A DNA stretch of 64,000 nt from Escarpia spicata (lineage: Eukaryota; Annelida; Polychaeta; Sabellida; Siboglinidae). A model generated the notes under the pieces. The model had not been told where the DNA came from. It did not search any database and worked only from the letters and a program-made list of their open reading frames with translations. The stretch spans positions 24,645,323 through 24,709,322 of the forward strand of contig OZ023217.1 in NCBI GenBank assembly GCA_963995525.1. Reading direction: 5' to 3'. This document shows positions 39,636 to 48,801 of the stretch, one piece after another (the first letter of the stretch is position 1; each line of letters opens with the position of its first letter). Position numbers and translations under genes: made by a program.

Positions 39636-42600
39636 CTGAAAAAAGGACAAATCATTATTGTCACAAGTGAATGTTGTCACAAGTTAATGTTGTCACAAGT
39701 GAATGTTGTCAAAACTCAGAGTTGTCACAACTCATTGTTGTCAGAAACCAGTGTTGTCATAAGACATGGTTGTCACACATCAATGTTGTCACACATTGTT
39801 GTTGTCACATGTCATTGTTGTCACAAGTCAATGTTGTCGTAAGGAACACTCCATTTCTGGGTACAATTTGTACACAGTTGTTTTCCAATTAAAGTATGCT
39901 TTGCAAAGACAGAACCAACATTGTAACAACTTTTACTTCACTGTTTAACACAGAGATGAACAAATACGATGGAGTACGTATTGTATCATGAAACGGCCAC
40001 TGATCACATTATAAATATGGTTGATTCAAACTTTGATCACGTGACAGGTATGTAGAAACTCTGATCACCTAATCACTGTGATGACAAGGATAACTAAACA
40101 CACCTTGTCTCCAGGGAGTCCGTGCGGACCAACTGTGCCCCTATTTCCTTGTTCTCCCTACAATCAGCCATGGCACACACATTACACATGTACACTCAAC
40201 CAACTGGACACTCACAAATATCTACATTACCAGCCTTCACCCCTTGAAGGGACTAGACAATCTTAAACCCAAACATAACAACAACTGTATGTGTTCAATG
40301 TTGACAGAATGAGGTCAAATAAACAACAAATTATATATTTTTGTTTTGATACTGTGTATCATAGTTTAATAAATAAATTGTACAATAAGGTTTCAGAAAG
40401 ATAAGATTTAATCATATTATATCAATACGAAATAATATAAATACATCATCATCATATTCCTTTTCGACTGTTCCAGTTCTACTCTGCTTCTCAAAATGTC
40501 TTGTCCACATCTCTCGGTCATCCACTGCTGCCTCAGATACACTATTGTCTATGGAGTTGAATATTTTCAATAATTCAGAGTCCAGACACTCCATGTTCGG
40601 GTTCCCAGAATAACACTTCTACCATCTCTTCTTTCTGGGTTCCCAGAATAACACTTCTACCATCTCTTCTTTCTGGGTTCCCAGAATAACACTTCTACCA
40701 TCTCTTCCTTCTGGGTTCCCAGAATAATACTTCTACCATCTCTTCTTTCTGGGTTTTCAAAATAACACTTCTACCATCTCTTCTTTCTGGGTTCACAAAA
40801 TAACACTTCTACAATATCTTCTTTCTGGGTTTTCAAAATAACACTTCTACAATATCTTCTTTCCGGGTTCACAAAATAACACTTCTACAATATCTTCTTT
40901 CTGGGTTTTCAAAATAACACTTCTACCATTTCTTCTTTCTGGGTTCACACAATAACACTTCTACAATATCTTCTTTCTGGGTTTTCAAAATAACACTTCT
41001 ACAATATCTTCTTTCTGGGTTCTCAAAATAACACTTCTACCATCTCTTCTTTCTGTGTTCACAAAATAACACTTCTACCATCTCTTATTGTGATGAGGAA
41101 GACAGGTAGTGGACAATTCAAACTAGTCATTCAGGACTTTCATAAGTGTCCATCATAGACAGGTTTTTTTATGGACAGGTGTCCTTCAAAAGCAGGTTTC
41201 TCTATAGTTACAAAGCATCTTTTCTAGAAAATATTTTCCTGCCAGATCTGTAAATGATTACCATGTAATTTCTTTGAGAACACAGGCTGTTTACTGATCA
41301 GCTGCTGAGCAAGAGATAATAGTAATGAGATCTTATATAGTGCTGGTATCTGCCACATAAAGTCATTCATGGCACTTGCACACGATTTGACCATTGGCGA
41401 TTTTAAAATAGTTATATTAAGAATTATAAAAGCATTATTCTAAGATATACTAAGAGCGATGTTCCAAAGATTATAACATTTGTATCATTATTATACATAA
41501 TAAAATCAACAAAAATTATAAGATTGCTATCAAAGTTGTGTAGACTCGTTATCGCAACTTTTCTATAAATTTATGTCTATCTAGTCTACATAATAACTGT
41601 TATAAGAGCAGTATAATAAATAATCTAAAATCATATTCATAAATAGTATAAAATCAGTATCATAAAATGTCCAGGAAATATCCACAAAATGACGAAGATG
41701 AAGACGTACCTTGGGCCCAGTTGGCCCCTCCTCCCCGAGTTGGCCCTGCAGTCCTCTCGATCCCTTGTCTCCAATCTGTCCCACCTCTCCCTTTGTCCCA
41801 TCCATCCCTGGATCGCCCTGGCACCAACACATTCAACCACAGTTGTAGGCAAAGTACAGGCCCATCTGTCCTTGATGCCAATATTATACAGCAGATCAAT
41901 ATCAATGTTATGTTTATAATATTATGTCTCACTCAAGTATATATACAGATGTATGTTTTAAAAATTGTGATCCAATTTGAGAATTGTGCACAACTGTCAT
42001 ATTTTTGGTACATTGTTATATAGTAAATACTTTGTAGAACTATTCTATAATCTACAATGTAATATAATCGTGTAGCATGTTATACAAACATAACACATTA
42101 CCAGGCGTTTTGTCTTCACATCTGACAAAGTTGTTGACTTACTTTCCCCAATCTCAAGGACCGTATAACTTGCCCTCTACATTTTCATACATGATCCTCT
42201 AAGTTACCTTCTCCCCATCTCTTGATGCCCTTCTAACTTACCTTCTCCCCATCTCTTTGTACCCCTCTAACTTACCTTCTCCCCATCTCTTTGTACCCCT
42301 CTAACTTTTAGTCTCCCCATCTGTTTGTACCCCTCTAACTTACCATCTCCCCATATCTTGGTGCCCCTCTAACTTACCTTCTCCCCATCCCTCGATGCCC
42401 CTCTAACTTACATTCTCACCCTCTCTTTATGCCCATCTAACTTACCTTCTCCCCATATCTTGATGCTCACCTAACTTATCTTCTCCCCATCTCTTTGTAC
42501 CCCTCTAACTTACCTTCTCCCCTGGCTCCCCGCGTGGTCCTCTTGCCCCACGCAGACCCTGCAAACATCACAGGTGTAACTTTAGGCAAACTGTCGAATC

Positions 42601-42937
42601 AATTCATATGTGATTAATATTTCATTTTCTAATCTAAATAAAGCACACACAATTGATTGTGCTCTATATAAGAAATATATAATTATCATTGTTATTACCA
42701 GTGATGATTTCGATGGTAATTCAATCAACCAAAATAGTTTTATTCTCAGAATATAAACCTGAAAATATAGATAATTTACTTTAGTAAATCAGCAGCATTA
42801 ATCTATAATAAGTAAGTTGTTGTACAGCTGTTGTGATATGGTTGCTCATCAGAATAACAGGAAGAACTAAAAGAGACCATTACCTTCACCCCGCGTGGAC
42901 CTTGCAACCCCATTGCCCCAATCGGACCATCTACACC
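39582..42937 (-). CDS. Fibrillar-type collagen gene fragment, five Gly-X-Y exons
   Basis: Minus-strand exons 42884-42937, 42514-42558, 41710-41817, 40104-40157 and 39582-39635 are 54, 45, 108, 54 and 54 bp. All are phase 0, start with a Gly codon and are bounded by AG and GT. These lengths are the hallmark of fibrillar collagen triple-helix exons. Joined, they give 105 residues of Gly-X-Y with one break: Asp replaces Gly in GHIDAP of the last exon. Triple-helical chains of this kind are secreted matrix proteins. No N-terminal exons are seen up to 64 kb and no COLFI C-propeptide exons down to 9 kb. The next exon is cut by a LINE, so this is probably a truncated copy. The type cannot be named from this much. 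Confidence 0.88.
39655..39842. repeat. 16-bp tandem repeat in collagen intron (right arm)
   Basis: About twelve copies of GTGAATGTTGTCACAA-type units (TGTTGTCA core), adjacent to the collagen acceptor. Units become more varied away from the exon. Confidence 0.88.
40104..40157 (-). CDS. Collagen exon (54 bp)
   Basis: Acceptor TAG, donor GTGTGT. Encodes GEQGNRGTVGPHGLPGDK, perfect Gly-X-Y. Confidence 0.9.
40598..41085. repeat. 38-bp minisatellite in collagen intron
   Basis: About 13 units of 38 bp with core TTCTGGGTTCCCAGAATAAC followed by ACTTCTACCATCTCTTCT. Variants are GTTTTCAAAATAAC and GTTCACAAAATAAC, and ACCATCTC or ACAATATC. Form changes are clustered: CCCAGAATAAC units first, then the A-rich forms. 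Confidence 0.95.
41086..41709. other. Collagen intron, no gene recognised
   Basis: AT-rich intron. 41318-41400 has AGTAATGAGATCTTATATAG and ATAAAGTCATTCATGGC, similar in style to SINE/LINE tails; otherwise nothing is identified. Confidence 0.4.
41710..41817 (-). CDS. Collagen exon (108 bp)
   Basis: Acceptor GTGCCAG, donor GTACGT. Twelve perfect Gly-X-Y triplets from GDPGMDGTKGEVGQIGDK to GLQGQLGEEGPTGPK. 108 bp is twice the ancestral 54-bp collagen exon, a size typical of fibrillar collagens. Confidence 0.93.
42150..42522 (-). repeat. Splice-donor-derived minisatellite at the 5' end of a collagen intron
   Basis: Read on the minus strand, the exon ends GGGGAGAAG and the intron starts GTAAGTTAG. 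A 34-bp unit, GGGGAGAAGGTAAGTTAGAG then GGGTACAAAGAGAT, repeats about ten times downstream. At least nine exonic bases are in the unit. Most copies keep a full AAG|GTAAGT donor, while others have GATAAGT, ATGTAAGT or ACTAAAAGT. Copies decay with distance from the exon. In exon frame each copy gives V-S-stop, so use of a later donor would truncate the chain. Confidence 0.95.
42514..42558 (-). CDS. Collagen exon (45 bp), source of a donor-spanning repeat
   Basis: Acceptor TTTGCAG, donor GTAAGT. Encodes GLRGARGPRGEPGEK. 45 bp is one of the standard fibrillar collagen exon sizes. Its last nine bases and donor are repeated in the following intron. Confidence 0.92.
42884..42937 (-). CDS. Collagen exon (54 bp), most 5' one found
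   Basis: Acceptor TTTCAG, donor GTAATG. Encodes GVDGPIGAMGLQGPRGVK, perfect Gly-X-Y. No further collagen exon was found at higher coordinates. Confidence 0.92.
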
Positions 42938-43379
42938 CTGAAATAACAAAAAACACACATTTACATTGCTTCAGTTCACTCAGCTGTATGGATGAGTACC
43001 TGGCTATAGACCATGGTGGATATTTGGAAACATAGTCTTTGTGCAGTAATTGCAGCATGGCTGAATACTTGCTGAGAAGGTGTTCGATTGAACAGGTCTC
43101 TCTGGGAGTAAAGTGTAATCCTATATGAATAGTCCTAAGATATTGTGCTATATAAGAACTCATCTCTTCACCTTTTTACATGTAAATGCAACACATGCTA
43201 GCTGACACGTCATGTGTGACGTGTGTGAGAAGATTCAGTTACTAAAAATAAACTAAGGATTTTAACCATTCATTCTAATAGATGACAGAGCCTCTGCTTC
43301 CAGTTCAGATAATTAGCTTGTCTAATTAGGACTATTATTTTAGATAGTTTATGTTTAACAAGATTGCCACACAGAGAAT

Positions 43380-44296
43380 TAACTCTAGGTGGCAGCTGGA
43401 CAAGGAAGCCCTTTGGCTTATCGAGTGTCCGACCCTTTTATCTATGTGTATCCCACCCTTCTGAGGTATGTGTCGATTCTATTTTTAAACATATTCACGC
43501 TATTAGCACCCACACAATCAGCAGTTAATCTGTTCCATTCATTTAGAGTCCTTTGTGAAAATGAGAACTTTCTTATATATAATCTACACTGCTCCTTTGC
43601 TAATGTAACTTCATGTCCTCTAGTCCTTCTATCTTTCTTAACTGAGAAAAAAATATTTCTATCAATATTTTCATAACCATTCATTATTTTAAACACTTCT
43701 ATCTGATCTCCTCTCAATTGCCTGGTCTCTGTGTTGTTAAGCTGCATTTTTTAGGCGTATTTCGTAACTAAGATCCCTCAGTTTTTGTATAATTTTAGTT
43801 GCTCTCATCTGTACTCTTTCTAGCATATCTATGTCCTTCTTGCGATATGGCCTCCAAGCTTGAATACAATATTCTAAATGAGGCCTAACTATTGTTTTGT
43901 ACAGTGGTATTATTAGCTCTTTTTCCTTATACGTTATGTTTCGCCTAATTAATCCAAGGATTTGATTTCCCTTTGAAGCTGCAATTCCGCACTGCTCTGA
44001 AACCTTCATATCAGCACTAATGGTTAACCCTAAGTCCTTTTCTTTTACAGTAGTACTTAGTACAGTACCCCCCATTGTATATTCTACCTCTTCGTCCCCA
44101 TGTCCTGCGTGGAGGCATTTACATTTCCAAAAATTGAACAGCATTTGCCACTTTTCAGACCATTTGATCAACTTGTCAAGATCATCTTGTAAATGTTGTC
44201 TATCTCCATCACTTTTAATACTTCCAAACACTTTTGTATCATCCGCAAATGTCAACACCGTGCTTGTTATTTCATCATCCAAATCGTTGATATATA
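43380..44296 (-). pseudogene. CR1-like LINE (copy B), 3' part of RT and C-terminus
   Basis: The minus strand encodes LYINDLDDEITSTVLTFADD (catalytic FADD box near 44260), KEKDLGLTISADMKVSEQCG, GIAASKGNQILGLIRRNITY and PHLEYCIQAWRPYRKKDIDM in one frame (43737-44303). After a frameshift come RQLRGDQIEVFKIMNGYENI and SFSQRTLNEWNRL to DTYLRRVGYT (43442). It is interrupted at 44296 by the TIR element and resumes at 47098. The lower end near 43380 is approximate. Confidence 0.9.
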
Positions 44297-44376
44297 GACC
44301 CATACTAAAAGGCGGACCGCGAAATGGCGGACCGGGCGGACCGGGCGGACCACATTCACAAGGATGCGCGCGATCT
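44297..44376 (+). repeat. Left TIR of the Ulp1-PHD element
   Basis: About 80 bp, GC-rich, containing three tandem ~9-bp GCGGACCGG words. It pairs with the complement of 47010-47089. Confidence 0.9.
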
Positions 44377-45585
44377 TTGTTCCTTCTTTACAAGCGTTGT
44401 TGTTGTTTGCGCATGCGTTCGTAAATGTTGGAGTGTCTTTTATTATTGTATTATTACACAACATTAACAATTCTAAACATAATATCTGAATGGTGTAACT
44501 TGCATTTAGAAAATCTTAACATAATAATAAATTAACAGTTTACTTACTATACAAGTTTATTTAAATCGTTTGATGTAACCACTCGTCTAACGGTACATGT
44601 TTTCACGGGACACAATCACCTGTTATTGAACGCTGACCTTATTGAAGCAATTACGATAGACCCAGGTGGGTCCAGCAGTCTTTCGAGTTTGTTTGATCTA
44701 ATGTACAGGGGCAGGCGTATTTGGTTTGATTTCAGTTGGATTGCCCTGCTAGTTCCATGTGTGTTAGTGAGTGTGTGAGTAGTTCACGTTATTTGAATGT
44801 TAACTGTGATCGTGGACAGCATCGCTGTGACTACTTTGTTTTGTAGGCCTAATTAATACTGGTGTTTATGATACGTTATTAAATTCACACTCGTTTTGTA
44901 ATTATATAATCAATACCCAATTTAAATTAGCTAAATCTAAATTATAACATATATATGGCTTACGGTTATATGCATATTTTAATATAAATCTTAGCATGTA
45001 AATGACTGCACATTTTTTATGTATGAATATCTGTACATACTGTTTGTAACAGTTGAAATTTACATGGAACAATTATTTGAATATATTTCAGAGTTAATTA
45101 GTTCATATACCGTAGGCCTATTGGTATATCGCATTTGCTTTAACTGTTGTTGGAATGTAATATTTAGGTATTATTAAATTAATTTATGCAACTAGGAAAC
45201 TCTACCTATAATAAGTTTACTTAACACAAAAGTAAAATGAATTTTTTTATACAAAAAGGTATACAATTAATAGTAACCCAGCTGTTTTATAGATGATAAA
45301 AGAATACAAGGACTAACTAACTGTCGCTAACAACAAAGGTAGGGAACAGGCCATATGCAACCTATTCATTTGCCATGTCTTTGTATTATAATTTGGTTGT
45401 GTGACTTTGTAATATTCATTTGTTCATTGTTCCATTGTTAGCTGAGCAGTTGAGTATATATTACACATGCTTTGATAGCTAATTGTGTCTACCCGTGTTT
45501 TGCAAGTTACTACAAACAATAGCTTTCTAGGAGAGGTATAACTCCAGAGGTGTGCCTATGATGCAGCACTTCTGACTTGGCTTAA

Positions 45586-46243
45586 AGGAACAAATTTGAT
45601 GACAACAACAAATGTTGGCAATACACAACCAAATTTGAAACGCGTGTTGCCCCCACAGCACAAATACACCACAGTGGTCAAGGCCACTGGGTAGCTTCTT
45701 TAAAAGATAAGGGTGGTCGAATCTATGTCTTGGACAGTTTATATACAAGTCAACTTTCTCCCTCGCTGCAAATACAGTTAGCTTGTATATATGGGTGTGG
45801 CATAAAGGAATTTCAGGTTTGTGTGCCATTCATACAACAACAAGATCCGGGAACAGTAGATTGTGGCATATTTGCCATAGGCATTATATTGTTGAATTGT
45901 GTACAAGTGATTATAAAAAACTGGAAAATCAATCACGATCATGGAACTTTGACATGGTAAACTGTAGAAAACATTTAGTGGCATGTCTCAAATCAAAAAG
46001 GTTTATCCCTTTTCCAAAAATATTTCTACCCCATGAAATAAAAATTGATATGGACATATTTTCAATAGAGCTTCTATACCCTTGTGGCCTTCCAGAAGTG
46101 TTTGGTGACATGGTGGCTTGCGACAGATGTAGCATGTGGTACCATCAAAGATGTTCCAAATCTCCCTATAATGTAAATGTTCCATGGGTTTGCTGCTTGT
46201 GTCAAAGTAAAAGACCAAGGAAAGCACCTTCAAAATTTCAGTA
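45586..46243 (+). pseudogene. Ulp1-like (C48) cysteine protease plus PHD finger, one frameshift
   Basis: From 45586 one frame reads VAPTAQIHHSGQGHWVASLK (catalytic His in GHW), RIYVLDSLYTSQLSPSLQIQ (Asp in LDS), FQVCVPFIQQQDPGTVDCGI (oxyanion Gln and nucleophile Cys) and FAIGIILLN. This order H-D-Q-C is that of Ulp1/SENP desumoylating proteases. Near 45895 the frame shifts and continues in the next as SRSWNFDMVNCRKHLVACLK, then MVACDRCSMWYHQRCSKSP and VPWVCCLCQ, a PHD-type zinc finger, ending at 46243. The catalytic residues are intact. The start is unclear: an in-frame TAA lies at 45583, and a possible acceptor CTTAAAG lies just after it. Either a frameshifted relic or a gene with unrecognised splicing. 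Confidence 0.82.
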
Positions 46244-47009
46244 AGAACGTCACTTATTATCTTATTACTTTCTCATTTTACACCATTGTAAAATCGTCAC
46301 ATATATATTTATGACTTTGTTTGATGAAATAGTCCATACTTCATGTTTTATTATGTCTTGTATCTTTATATTGGTCACTTAAACTGACTGGTTGAATTTG
46401 ACATAATTGTCCCAGTACTTTATTTGCAAGTCCTCGGGAAAAGTTTAAATATGGATGCTGTATTTGTAACAATTGTAACTTGTAGCTGTGTCCATGCACA
46501 GGCCTTTCGAGCGCTGTATATATACATATATATATATATTACATTTATTATGTGTTCATGTTGTTGTGTCAATGGCAGCAGATGTTATTGTTGTGGTCAG
46601 CCTATTATAGTGTTGTAGATACATGTATTGATTTTTTAAATAATTGTTGATCGGCATTACAGTAATATTAAGAAAAGACTGTTCATTTATGTATTTAACT
46701 TTCTTGGGGTGTCATCAGAATAATTGTCACTGATTCATGCATACATTCATAGCAGCTGTTTATTATCTTATTTTACATGTGGTGTGTAGTTAATTGTACT
46801 CATCATCAGAGCAATCGTGAAAATATATACAAACAAACAACAAATCCAAGAATTTTTATATTATCAATTATACTGTTGTGTTCATTATGTAAAATCATTA
46901 TGTCTTCTCATATTTCCACGCATAGTATTAATGAAAGACATATCAATGTTTATAAACGAACGCACAAGAACGCACCCGAAGGAACAACGCACGTAAACAT
47001 GGAACGCAG

Positions 47010-47089
47010 AGATCGCGCGCATCCTTGTGAATGTGGTCCGCCCGGTCCGCCCGGACCGCCCGTTCGCGGTCCGCCTTTTAGTGTGGGCC
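47010..47089 (-). repeat. Right TIR of the Ulp1-PHD element
   Basis: Complement of the left TIR, ending in CCTTTTAGTGTGGGCC before the GATATATA duplication. Read forward it gives a spurious GPPGPPGPP frame. Confidence 0.9.
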
Positions 47090-47097
47090 GATATATA

Positions 47098-48800
47098 TTA
47101 AGAATAATAAAGGTCCTAGTACTGAGCCTTTAGTTTAAGCAGTAATCTTTGATGTGATACTTTGTCGAAAGCTTTTTGAAAATCTAAGTAGACGATATCT
47201 ACTGGTGATCCCTCATCTACCTACTTAGTGATGTCTTCCAAAAAACATAACATATTTGTTAAGCATGACCTCGCTTTAAAAAACCCATGTTGAGACGGGT
47301 TTATCAAGTTATGTTTAACAAGAAAATCCACCATGTGATCTTCAATTAGTCTTTCTAATAATTAGCAAATCACTGATGTTAAACTCACTGGTCTATAGTT
47401 CTCTGACTTGTTTTTCGAACCTTTTAATATTTGATAATGTTTGCCTCTTTCCATTCTAAAGGAACCACTCCTTCTTCTAATGACAAATTGAAAACTGTTG
47501 CAAGCGGTACGCTAATTTGTTCTACAATTTCCAATAGTACTTTGGGCGGAATCCCATCCACTCCAGATGATTTATTATCCTTCATAGCCCTTATTTTCTT
47601 ACCTACCATTTCCGTGGTTACAAATAATTGTCCTAAATAGTCTTAATCTGCCCCCTTGAACTTAGCCTCTGGTACTGGCAGTGAATTACTAATATCTTCC
47701 CTGGTAAACACTGAACTAAAGTACTCATTCAGGTCTTCTGCCATTAAGAATCCCTCTGATATTACATTTCCAGCACTATCGTCTAGAGGGCCGACCTTAT
47801 CTTGAACTTTCTGTTTGCTTCGAACATACACATAAAAACTCTTGCTGTCATGTTTTATATTACTAGCTAATTGTTGTTCATAGCTTCTCTTTGAATTTTG
47901 AATTTCAGCTGTAGCTTGGTTAAATGCTTCTTTATAACTGTTGTATTCTTCAACATTTCCAGTACGTCTATACGACTTCCACATCATTTGTTTATACTTT
48001 ATTTTTCTAATGGCTTCTTTCGATGAGTGTTTCTTTTTGGACTGTTTCCCTTGTTTTTTGAAGGGTACAAATTTATCAACTATGCACTTAATTTCACTCT
48101 TTAATATATTCCAGCATGCTGTTGCTGCCTTATTTTTCTGTGTGTTATTCCAGTCTATCTTTGCTAAATATTTCCTCATGTCCTTATACCTTCCTTTGTG
48201 GAAATTTCCCCTATACTGCTTTTTACTATTCCTTTCTGATTTTACTTTGATGGTAAAATGTATCTGGTTGTGATCACTACTCCCCAGTGGCTCACACATC
48301 TTGACATTGTAAACTAATTCATTCTGTGAGGACAAAACTATGTCTAACACATTCTCACATGTGATTGGTTCTAGCACATGTTGAGAAAGGATAGTATATT
48401 GAACTAAAACTAAAAACTTGTGGTCCTCATTCCCCATACTCTGTAGAGATTTCCATTGTATATGCCCGTGGTTAAAATCCCCCATAATAATACAGTCCCG
48501 TTTGCTTACGACCCTTATAGCATTTTATATTTTTTCATTCTCTTCTATGCTTATGTTTGGACTTCGATAAACTAACCCAACTGTTAACGTTGAGTTACAC
48601 CAAACAGCTTCTTCGCAATCTGCTTCTCTTTCTAATTTAATGTCATAAGCCTGGGTAGATTCTTTAATATATAAAATAACTCCACCTCCCCTTCTTCCTA
48701 TTCTATCTTTCCTAAACATTATTATATAGCCTGTCAGTCCAAATTCGGCATTTGATATATCGTTGTTGGCCCACGACTCTGTTATACATCTGTACCTATT
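47098..48800 (-). pseudogene. CR1-like LINE (copy B), endonuclease to RT core
   Basis: Minus strand: ITESWANNDISNAEFGLTGY and MFRKDRIGRRGGGVILYIKE (48790-48640), NSTLTVGLVYRSPNISIEE, then an open frame at 48485-47643. That frame starts MGDFNHGHIQWKSLQ (endonuclease GDFN), contains SSDHNQIHFTIKV (SDH catalytic block), and continues into SYRRTGNVEEYNSYKEAFNQ. RT follows with VGKKIRAMKDNKSSGVDGIP, then VYLDFQKAFDKV near 47200. Roughly 40 residues before the FADD box are missing next to the element insertion. It has a few stops, so it is inactive, but it is the best preserved copy of this family here. Confidence 0.92.
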
Positions 48801-48801
48801 A

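Larger units (their letters stand above)
38656..39845 (-). repeat. Right arm of inverted duplication
   Basis: Reverse complement of 36607-37731. It carries minus-strand LINE endonuclease sequence (38656-39095), a truncated collagen exon (39096-39115), intron, the collagen exon at 39582-39635 and 16-bp repeats. The unduplicated centre, 37732-38655, is LINE only. Orientation agrees with the other collagen exons, so this arm is the likely original. Confidence 0.95.
44297..47089. mobile_element. 2.8-kb TIR DNA transposon with Ulp1-PHD gene
   Basis: A 2,793-bp segment splits LINE copy B and is flanked by the 8-bp duplication GATATATA (44289-44296 and 47090-47097). Terminal inverted repeats are about 80 bp with roughly six mismatches. 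They start GACCCATACTAAAAGG (left) and GGCCCACACTAAAAGG (right), with internal copies of CGGGCGGACC and a shared AAGGATGCGCGCGATCT. The only recognisable gene is the protease-PHD frame at 45586-46243; no transposase is seen in the AT-rich remainder (44390-45580, 46250-46960). An 8-bp duplication fits hAT, P, or KDZ/Zisupton-type elements; the last have, to my recollection, Ulp1 associations. The superfamily is unproven. Confidence 0.88.

Noticed and set aside
43389..43676. Plus-strand frame opposite the LINE C-terminus
   Set aside because: Shadow of minus-strand LINE copy B, which has clear RT motifs.
47030..47085. GPPGPPGPP frame resembling collagen (also GGPGGPGGP at 44320-44360)
   Set aside because: It is the CGGGCGGACC repeat inside the transposon TIRs, without exon boundaries.
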